Shown here: piece after piece, positions 55,404 through 64,000 of the stretch
Layout of the letters: each line of letters begins with the position of its first letter
Position numbering within the stretch: position 1 is the first letter of the stretch
DNA from: Hymenopus coronatus
Lineage: Eukaryota; Arthropoda; Insecta; Mantodea; Hymenopodidae
DNA length: 64,000 nucleotides
Assembly: GCA_030762935.1 (NCBI GenBank)
Contig: CM060897.1
Location: 107,350,176 to 107,414,175 of the forward strand
Reading direction: 5' to 3'
The notes under the pieces: generated by a model
What the model was told of the DNA's origin: nothing
The model's input: the letters and a program-made list of their open reading frames with translations, nothing else
Database searches by the model: none
Program-made: the position numbers and the translations under genes

Positions 55404-56089
55404 AAAAAATCTTGTGTGTTCCATTCACATGACTTTCTCTCTATCACTGCAACAAATTATTCTATTTACTTCATCTAATGGAGCAAAAATTAGCAGAAAT
55501 AGTCTTATTACTTGCTTCCTTGTAAGTAGAAGCGAAATAAGGGGGTACCATAGGTTAAGTGATAGTCAAAAGCTGGTTGCTCTGCGACTGAGGTTCCTTT
55601 GTTTGTATGGACACGAGTTCACAAAGTCTTGTATGAGAAAAGTATAAGTGTTTATAGCTGAAAAAAAAAAAGGAATATCTCAAAAACAATCAACTCCACG
55701 AAAAAGATGTATATAACATAAATTGTGTGTTTTAAAGTGCTCTACATTTGTTGTGTGGTAAGTTTTTGTCCATCTCTTACGGTTTAGCAGTTATGCAAAA
55801 TTCCGTAAAATTGACCCAGAATAAAGTAGTCTTTGGAGGCTATTCCCAGAAAATTCAAAATACACATTTTATTTGTCAGGTAAATATCTTTGATATACAA
55901 TATTTTAGTCAAAATTGTTAGAACCATTTTTGAGAAAATCAAAATTTTCGAAAAAAGTTCCATGTAAAGGGTAGTTTGGGGTGGGGGGATTTTTCTCAAA
56001 ACCTTTGTGTCGCATCCCTGGAAGATACTAAACTTAAATACCAAGTTTGGTATTTTACCGACTTTTCGTTTTTGAGTTATCGTGTTCAC

Positions 56090-56151
<62 letters not shown>

Positions 56152-56292
56152 ACCTTTTTCTGAAAAGACCTTTTTTGGATACAGGGGACACTAAAACATA
56201 TATTTCCGGTGAAATCTCGGTGTCAAATTTTTTGGTGGAGTGCAATACCTTCTCTATACACTATATACATAGCACGTATAGAGAAAGTAAAA
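55404..56292 (+). mobile_element. REP-A, full-length copy with a long CA repeat
   Basis: 5' end 'GAAAAAATCTTGTGTGTTCC' and 'ATTCACATGACTTTCTC'; 3' end with a good palindrome (TTCTCTATACACTATATACA, then TAGCACGTATAGAGAAAGT) and AAAAA. A (CA)n run (56093-56148) sits at the microsatellite position. Together with the copies at 15.7 and 20.9 kb it shows that the microsatellite is part of the element. Confidence 0.9.
56093..56148. repeat. (CA)n microsatellite inside REP-A
   Basis: Uninterrupted CA run of about 56 bases, beginning after 'GTTCACGGACA' and ending before 'GAGACC'. Confidence 0.97.
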
Positions 56293-56918
56293 ATAGGTTA
56301 AAACCTAAACATCCAGGCCCAAGTTATTATGTAAGCAGTTTATACTGCTGATCATATGTCTATACCTACTTTGCCTGAAGTTACTAGAATGCTCGAAACA
56401 TCTCATTCGTGAGCACTAGTTCTCGATACACAAGATTCTCATTGCCACACAAGTGGCATGGCTTATGAGTAACGAGCGAGTGGCACAGGTTTTGACCACC
56501 TCTGCTCTGCATATTTTTTCTTTAACATGTAAATCATTAGTGAGTGAAAAAAAATAAAAATCTTCAGTCTCTGTAATATACCTATTGATGTGATCCACAG
56601 AAGTTTGTTTCCATAATATTCGGCGACCAGCATAGAGCAGAATAGGTTTCTGAGCAACTCACACTGAAGTTTCATGCTTTGTCAGCCAATTAAGCTGTGA
56701 AACCTGCTCTGCTCCAAGGTGATCACTCTTTATCTAAAAGATAAGTTGATTCCTTCTGAGTAATTTTTGTTATTTTTTAACTTGAAGTTTGACTCTTTAC
56801 TTAACTTGCTGCGAAGCAAAACTGTGTTCTTTCAATTTGTATCAATAGTAGTAATAAAAGACATGCCTTTGCACTTGAGCAGCTGTAACACATAATTCCT
56901 TGCATCATGTTATTAATA
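56293..56918. other. Giant Csp intron, nothing recognised
   Basis: AT-rich; no feature supported. Confidence 0.4.
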
Positions 56919-57784
56919 AAGGGTTACTACAAAAGAAATAGACAACTTCAACTGCCTGTAAAACAAAAGCTATTAGAGATAACAACCTAATTATTTTGGA
57001 AGTATGTTGAGAAACTCTCAAAGTTTCGTTTGTTACTATTGGTAACGCTGTAGTGTTTTGTTTGTTGTTGCAGAAGCTGAAATGGCGGAAAATCCTGTGG
57101 AAAAGGCATATTGCGTGTTGGAATGTGCTAGAACGCAATCAGCAACTGTTGTCCAATAACATTTTATAACACGTTACCACAAAACGCCACCAACTAGACA
57201 GTCAATCTACGACTGGTATAGAAAATTCGAGACAACGGGATGTTTGTGCAAAGGGAAGAGCTCGGGAAGACCAAGAGTTTCGGAAGAAAACGAACGTGTT
57301 CGTTCTGCCTACATAAGAAGCCCACAGAAATCGACATCTAGGGCAAGTGTGCAATTACAAATTCCACAGCAAACTGTATGGAAAACCTTGCGGAAGCGAC
57401 TGCACATGATGCCTTACAGATTACAGATGTTGCAGTTTCTGAGTGAAGAAGATAAGGTCATATGGCGTGACTTTTGCATCGACATGTTGCGACATGATGA
57501 AGACGATGCTGGTTTTTGTGAACGCATCATTTCATTTTTGTGGTAACGTGTTCTAAAATGTCGGACAACAGTTGCTGATTGCATTCTAGCAAATTCCAAC
57601 ATGCACAGGATTTTCCGCCATTTCAGCTTCTGCAACAACAAACAAAACACTACAGCGTTACCAATAGTAACAAACGAAACTTTGAGAGTTTCTCAACATA
57701 CCTCCAAAATAATTAGGTTGCTATCTCTAATAGTTTTTGTTTTACAGGCAGTTGAAGTTGTCTATTTCTTTTCTAGTAACCCTG
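56919..57784. mobile_element. Foldback derivative of a mariner-type transposon with inverted arms of about 250 bases
   Basis: The outer ends are inverted repeats (GGGTTACTACAAAAGAAATA at the left; GGGTTACTAGAAAAGAAATA on the minus strand at the right) next to TA. Inverted identity continues for about 250 bases, through the start of the transposase gene, to ACACGTTACCACAAAA (left about 57170-57186, right about 57535-57550). The left arm has a 15-base addition (near 57096-57110) missing on the right. Between the arms lie about 350 bases of transposase coding sequence. The right arm is an inverted copy of the left end, so the normal right half is lost. Confidence 0.88.
57082..57546 (+). pseudogene. 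Truncated mariner-type transposase: DNA-binding half only
   Basis: The natural start is ATG 57082 (MAENPVEKAYCVLECARTQS), but TAA at 57157-57159 breaks the frame once. The rest is open from before 57244 to the TAA at 57544. It encodes 'RQSIYDWYRKFETTGCLCKG' and 'KSSGRPRVSEENERVRSAYI', then 'TSRASVQLQIPQQTVWKTLR', a bipartite helix-turn-helix, and 'FLSEEDKVIWRDFC' with 'DDAGFCERIISFLW' at the end. In full-length relatives the segment after 'ERIIFSDE' starts the DDE catalytic domain. Here the inverted right arm replaces it just at that point. From ATG 57244 a 100-residue protein could be made. Confidence 0.8.
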
Positions 57785-60700
57785 TATATTCAGCATGTAG
57801 CAGAGTAATCAAGTATGCTTGACCTTTAACTAAAGTTCTTACTATGGACATTTGCTTGAATGACTAAACGAAACTTGACTATCTCCTGAAGATAGTTCTG
57901 ACTCTTGCTTAAATATTTAAAGCAGTTTTTAGCAAGGACAGATTCATAGGAGGGTGAAGGGTTCCCCTCCTCAACAAGCAAAACATTAAAATAATACAGA
58001 CTGTAACATGATAGACTTCAAATAAAGGTTAAAAAAGCTGGGCATAAAAACTTAAACATTTATTTATGTGTGGTATTGACAGTAAATAGTGTCTGCTTCT
58101 TTAAGCTGATAAATGTTTGTGGCTTATTCGGATCTGCTGAGTAGAGAGGGGTGGGTGGAGAGTCGGATGCATGTGCAGTTGTGAGGGTAACCGTTAAAAC
58201 GTTAACATTCTCATAGTTCATATAGATGCTATTTTTCTGCATGAGACAAGTAGTTTTTAAAATGTAAGTAAAAATACAAGTACTTTTTGGCTATACATTG
58301 CTTAATTCTTAAGCATCTTAGAATATTTTCCCTAATGTAAGGTTTTTTTCATTCAGCAGTTTAAAATGTCAAAATATTATTAGTTAGGATGTGTTGCTCC
58401 TATATACTTTATCTCTGAATATAAATTTTCAAAGCTAAATTTCTAAAATTTACTGGAGAGAACTCCCAAATTATCTGATGATCCTGGATCTGTCCTTGGT
58501 TTTCAGAATAGTACATGAGAAAGGGGAAAAAAAAAAAAAATACTGCTGCATATTAGGATTTCAGCTGCTTGAAACTCTTATTGTTCCTTGCATCCATTCA
58601 GAACTTTTCTTCCGTGTGCATGTATGCATGTGTGTTATTCGTTTTTATTTTGTTTGATATTAAAACTATACTCAATGATTAGAGCCTAATATAAACAAGT
58701 GAACTGATAGTGTAATTACATTCTTGAAAGCAAAATATAAATCTGAAAGTTTTAAAATGAATACTTTTATTTGATTGTAGCATTTACTTTTCTAAATTTA
58801 AAACATAGCATGGAAGTTTTGTCCATTGCATGAAATTCTGTTGACTGAATTTGTATTGTGCAATATTGGGTTAATAGTGAATCTGAAGGAGGGTTTGCGT
58901 CCATTTTTGTTGGGAACTTATTAAAAAACGGCAGCTAAAATAATATATCCTGTTGGAAATGGATATAAAAGTAAAGCTGTGAACCTTGTACTATCATTTT
59001 TTTTCCTGAGGAAATTCCTAAATCCAAGTTCTCAAAGTATGGAGACTAATTAAAGGAAATTAAAAATTACATTCCAGTCCAGAGTATGCAGAGAACATGT
59101 TATGTGGAAATACTTTTCTGCAATAAATGCAATGAAGTATTGAAGCTTTGGTGCCAATTTCAGATTTCCTATGAAAATAACTGCTATTCTGTAATGCATT
59201 AACTCAACAGAAAGAAACGCACTGTCTGGAAACTTAATATTGATTCACATAAATCTTTTATTTTGATTTCTTTCTGAACAGGTGACAGTGTAGGATCAGA
59301 AAATATACAGTGTTGATATGTGGAACAAGTCCAGTACATATACAGTGCATTCAAATAACTTGACAAGATATTAGTTGCTATATATAGTGCAGGAGAAGAC
59401 TTTGGGAACATTTTATCTCCAACTCCATCCATGTATATTCTGTGCATTAGAAAACGTGTGTCTGGTTATTGCTGTTTTTACAATCAAATCACTAAACTGT
59501 TTTATTATACACAAACTAGTTTTTACTCACGATTTCACCTTTGTGAATATTGATTTGCATTGTATCAGTACAAGAAATCTACTATCCATGAACCAAATAA
59601 ATGATTGGGACATTTGTGGAGCTAGATTCTGCTATTCAGCAGAATTTAATTTTACTTTGTACTAATGGGTGTTCAAATGTTTGCAGTTTGTTTTTACTTT
59701 AAGCATTTTATAAGCAAATGCATAACAAATTAAAAATGTCTTCAGATTTATATGGCCTTTGCTGTCAGTTGTTTGCCTGCACATGTCAGTACTAGGTAGC
59801 GAGTTTCACACATTGTCATGTAGAGGACTATCAAATTATGAGTAGAAGAGGGATGGAAGTCAACAGTTTCGAGGTCACCTTAGGGAAATGGAACTTGTAT
59901 CATAGCTCTCCAGTATTTACATTTGGAACATTTGCTTGTGTCTTGTAAACTTGCAATCGCAGAATTTATGCTCAAGGTAATGTATTCTTTTTATTTTGGA
60001 AGTAGCAATCAATCATACAAGTTCTCTGATTGGTGATCACTTCCGTCTAGCATACAAAGAATGCACAAAATGTCCAGGTGAAAAACAGTTCTGCACCACC
60101 CAGTACATCAACTTGTTTATAAAGTTAGCAATGCATGCAGTCCAAGGTTCAATTCTGCACCTCCCCTTTGAAACAAGGGGCTCGAACTAATAATGACATC
60201 ATGCCTTTAAACCCACTGGCGCTAAAGGCAGAATAAATCTGAAGACCCGTATAATTTTATGTACCTAGATCCTGCAATTCAAGAGCCAGTGATGTAGAAA
60301 GTTTCAAAATCAGATGAGTAGTTCCAAGTTGCCCTTGAACAAAAATGGCAATTGCATTTTCCCTGTATTTTGTAGTATAGATTTTGAGTGTTCTGATCAT
60401 CTACAGTAACACATTCCTGACACAAGGTTTTCACTCATAAGCAGGAGTACTGCTGGTGCAATTTTTCCATTTCTGTTTTTGTATGACTTAATTTGTAATG
60501 CTAAGATTGCTCAAATCACTTTTTTTAGGTTTTCACAAAGTAGAGGAGGATATAAAGGACAAATGCAGGTGTTAGAAATGTGTTCTAAAACTTCTTTTGT
60601 ATTCCTAAATTTTGACAGTGAAGGCTATAAAGGAATATTTATTTTCTCTCTGATCTTACATTTGAAAGAGTGCATCTTCATACTACCCCTGTAGATTGGT

Positions 60701-62756
60701 ATAGGTGTACCACTGTAAATCAACATTTCAGTGGGAGGGGGGAATTAAGTAGGCTTGTGGCCTAATGCTGTTAAAATTATTTGCTAAGAAAAAACTCAAG
60801 TTGAAAACATTTATATTCATATATTTCAATGTTATACATAATGTTATATGTAGGTTATAATACCTTAGAAATTATTTTGAGCTGTTCTCATCAGCTCGTA
60901 AACTGGCAAGCTCTCTTGGTGGTCAGGCTGTATTTGTAATACAATTTATTTTCTGTCCCCATTTTAAAATTCATGAATTAATGCTCTTTGGAATAAATAC
61001 ATTCTTCCATGTAGTCAGGTCTCATGTGTTGCTGAGATGTTTCACTAATTGGGTACACTTTTTCATGTATTTCATAATTTGCATCTCAAATGCACAGATA
61101 TTGCTGTTATTTAATTATTTTTATTTAACACTCCAGAAGTGATGATTGTTTTTCTGATGCTTATATTCCTTTTTCTTTTTCCAATATGAACTTTGTTGCA
61201 GTTTTTGCAGTTTATATATCAGATTTCTTATTTGGTGATTCTTTGTTTTTATAATTGAATGTTATGGGTTGGATTAGTTGCAGTTGCTAATCTAAGGGAA
61301 TTCCTCAAGTTTTTTAAACTCTGCATATGTTGCTGAACAATATATGAACTTTTTATTTTTATTTTTGGTCTTTTATTTTCTATTTTTAGATTGCTGATTT
61401 GTTTGTTGTCTCTTTAATATCTGGTATGAACGATATGATATGATTGCTTACTTGCAAGAGCAAGTAATATCTCAAATTTTGAAATCTCAACAGAAGATAA
61501 TTTGGTCAACAAACACTCCCAGCTTTGACTGCTAGAGGAAAATACTATCACTTGATCAGCCAATAAACAGCAACAGCTCTAGGTTTCTATATACCGTATA
61601 CAAATATATAAATTTAAACCTTTTTTAGTTTATAGTGTTATTCATTTCTTCACTGTACTGTTTCCTAGTATAATTAGTGGCAGAGGTCAATTTTTAACTC
61701 TACACTGATGTGATCACTTGCCACCACCTCCACTAGAACACATTTTTGTTTAGCAGCTGTGATTTTATACAGCAATAATGGTGCAGCCTTTTTTTTTTTT
61801 TTTTTTTTTGGTCTTAATTCATTAGTATTATTGCACATTTGGAATCGTTGTTATACATAGTTTGATGTTTTCATCTCAGGTTTAGGGCACCTTAAATTAT
61901 AATTTAAAAATCCCTGCATTGTGCAATTTTTTTTCTCCTTTCCATCCATATTCTAGAAGATTTTTTATTTCTTATTTACTTATCCTTGCATATCCTATTT
62001 AATCCTCTGCAGTCATTCACTAAAACCTTAGGGAATATGCTCATGTATTCTCCACAAAAATTTAAATACATATTAGATAAGTTACTGGAAAACTTATCAG
62101 TGTTGTCCATTCAGTTGGCAAATAAACAAAACGTCATAGTTTTAGCTAAATTGAGAGTAATTAGTTCTGACATTTTTGTAATTACTGCATTATACTAAGG
62201 ATTTCTGAATAACTTAATAACGGGAATGTATTTGGTGCTGGTTATTGCTACTTATGTTCATAAAGGGAGGCAAATGAAATTTGAATATGACATTCAGCAA
62301 ATAAGCAGAGAATATATTATTTTGAAATAAAATGTTAAGAAAGTAAAATATTTTATGTAGATTATTTATGGTTGAAAGCTTTGGTGAAAGAATAAAGAAA
62401 AACATTTTATGCAGAACCTAGAACTGGTAAATTAAAATGTAATGCACAAAATTAATGTTCATTGTTTATTTTAACAAATATTTAAAATTGTAAATGACAT
62501 TACTGAGGCTAAATAAAGTAATATTCATAGCAGCAGCTTGAATTAGTTGCAGCATGTTTGCCATGAGTAGCTTTAGTCATGTAAGCATTAGTTTTCCTCT
62601 CAGCTTAACCTTTCCTTTGTTTGTTTCTTCTGCTCTGATTTGAAATTATTTTATTTTGTAGTTGTTTTTCCTGTGTTAATTTTACTTTTTTATGTATATT
62701 TCTTTTTTTAATGAGACAGAACTGTCTCTCTCCTATCATTGATTATCTGTTCATAG
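57785..62756. other. Last part of the giant Csp intron, nothing recognised
   Basis: AT-rich for five kilobases, with poly-A at about 58527-58540 and poly-T at about 61790-61809. None of the repeat families found elsewhere in the window is visible. Short open frames (59375-59665, 59996-60190, 60479-60694) carry no family motif. The stretch ends in TTCATAG, a possible 3' splice site. Confidence 0.45.
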
Positions 62757-62867
62757 AGGAATCCTGCATCAGTCTCGGACAGTGGAAGGGTGGTTACGTC
62801 GCAGCCACGCTCTTCAGATAAGGTGCGCATCCCTATGAACAGCACATCTTTCACTGCCACATCCTAG
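62757..62867 (+). CDS. Csp: Csp, probable C-terminal exon
   Basis: Joined in phase 0 to the cysteine-string exon, this reads 'RNPASVSDSGRVVTSQPRSS' and 'DKVRIPMNSTSFTATS' followed by TAG (62865-62867). The segment VVTSQPR matches the VTSQPR of Drosophila Csp as I remember it, and lies where vertebrate DNAJC5 has IVIQP, so the frame and assignment are well supported. The acceptor is CTGTTCATAG. A possible donor, GATAAG/GTGCGC at 62822, would end the exon after 22 codons and skip this stop, so two C-termini are conceivable. If no exon is missing between 29396 and here, the acidic region that precedes VTSQP in fly is absent. It could have been missed in the 33-kb intron. Confidence 0.75.
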   Translation, partial: RNPASVSDSGRVVTSQPRSSDKVRIPMNSTSFTATS

Positions 62868-64000
62868 ACCATTCCTCTGTGTGTACATGTGAGAGTGGAG
62901 TGTGTGTGCTTGTTCATTTTTTCCTTGCATATAATTTTAACATATAAAGCTTGTAGTTTTTCAGCTTCCAAAGATATAATTTACTTGGTTTAGGTTGCAT
63001 AATCCTACTGATGTTACTGATTGTGATGAAAATTGTATTTAAAGCACAATATAAATCTTGGTAAGCAATACATAACTGAAATCGCCTGTGTTTTGATAAC
63101 ATTTAATTTTATTCAAATGCTTTAGATTAAGGATTGGTCCAAAATATGCAATTCAGGGAATAGCAGCAGATGATAGTTTCCCTTATCTAGTCAGCTATAG
63201 CGAAGAATTGTTTTCATTTAAGAATATTCAATGAAAAACCTGATTGTTGACCTTGTAAGATAAATCATTAACTTTTATCTAAATGATTTAAAGAATATTG
63301 AATGAATTGCGTAGATGTCTAATATGCTTTATTTTGATTTTCTAGAAAAAGGATCATAGACAAACAAGAACAACTTTTAATTTGTAAATGGAATTAAGAG
63401 GCTAGCTCAATAAGTAGGAAAAGTTGAAAAACAAGAAGGGAAAAGTCGTTGTTACAATTGTTACTTTTCTCAGCAATAAGATGCTTGGCTATCTTGTAAA
63501 TGTTGGATTTTTAATGATCGATTGATGCAAATAAATATATTGATTTAAACTTTCATAATCCTTATTTACATAAATTGATAAATGTGATTTATAAGAGTAA
63601 CTGAGATATTCTGCCATCTTTTTACTGTAGCTCCCAAGTAATGCTAAGGAAACTTAGTGTGGGATGTCTCGTGTAATATTGCTTTTTTGAGTGTTGGAAA
63701 GCTTCCTTGTTCTGCTATGTTGTCTTCCAAGAAATCTTAATACATGCCTCCCTCTAAATTTGGCTATCCTGAACAGAGGTAGTCCCACTAAGTATTTTAT
63801 AGAATCTTTAAGGATTATATAAATAAATAAATTATCTTTACCCTTATATATGCACTCATCATTGCACCTCCAGGAATCATTAGAGATATTAAATGTAAAC
63901 TAGGTTGCATAAGCCAAGCTTTAAAAACACGAAACCATTTTAAATATGGAATGCATAGAAGAGTCCAGTTAAAACAGTGGATAAATTAACTGGCACTTCA
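62868..64000. other. Csp 3' UTR or next intron
   Basis: AT-rich. If translation ends at 62867 this is 3' UTR; AATAAA at 63529-63534 and another at about 63820 are possible polyadenylation signals. If the donor at 62822 is used, this is intron and the end of the gene is outside the window. No other feature seen. Confidence 0.4.

Noticed and set aside
55784..56245. Minus-strand open frame of 153 codons with a Cys-Val run
   Set aside because: The run is the translated (CA)n microsatellite of REP-A; the frame is chance in a repeat that is not coding in other copies.
1..64000. CRISPR arrays, operons or other prokaryotic systems
   Set aside because: No spaced identical repeats, no coding density and no bacterial gene signals; introns and eukaryotic transposons dominate.

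Overview
The window looks like intronic DNA from a large, repeat-rich arthropod genome, most likely an insect. AT content is high, introns run from 3 to 33 kb, and old copies of many eukaryotic transposon classes overlap and nest. No prokaryotic features (operons, Shine-Dalgarno sites, CRISPR) are visible. The only host gene I recognise is Csp (cysteine string protein, DNAJC5 family) on the + strand. Its J-domain exon is at 19472-19610, the exon completing the J domain and the linker at 25876-26028, and the cysteine-string exon at 29265-29396. A probable C-terminal exon lies at 62757-62867, after an intron of about 33 kb. Phases agree from exon to exon. The start codon is not identified; the first visible exon begins inside a codon, so an upstream exon lies outside the window or was missed.

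Layout. 1-19.4 kb (upstream intron): tRNA-derived SINEs, many copies of a hairpin-ended repeat I call REP-A, a LINE RNase H fragment, a hAT element with an intact 8-bp target duplication, a Tc1 element, two mariners with both ends, and LINE fragments. 19.6-29.3 kb (two introns): REP-A copies, a third mariner family, and a Penelope-like element (PLE) with RT and GIY-YIG coding sequence arranged as a large inverted repeat. 29.4-62.7 kb (giant intron): two well-preserved SINEs with target duplications, a 2.6-kb DNA transposon with ATAT target duplications, a tandem repeat present at two places in opposite orientation, further PLE 3' ends (two of them head-to-head), a jockey-like LINE, REP-A copies and a foldback mariner derivative. 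57.8-62.7 kb and 62.9-64 kb are AT-rich with almost nothing recognisable.

Nothing here works as a pathway; apart from Csp exons the content is parasitic DNA in various stages of decay. The most interesting signals are hammerhead-ribozyme-like motifs in the PLE ends, where core positions 3 and 8 change together from C-G to U-A; repeated head-to-head duplication of PLE 3' ends; and the REP-A family, which has a palindromic 3' end and carries a CA microsatellite at a fixed internal place. REP-A makes up roughly 15% of the window by my estimate.

All family assignments come from reading translations and repeats by eye. Edges of degenerate repeats are approximate to about 10-30 bases.
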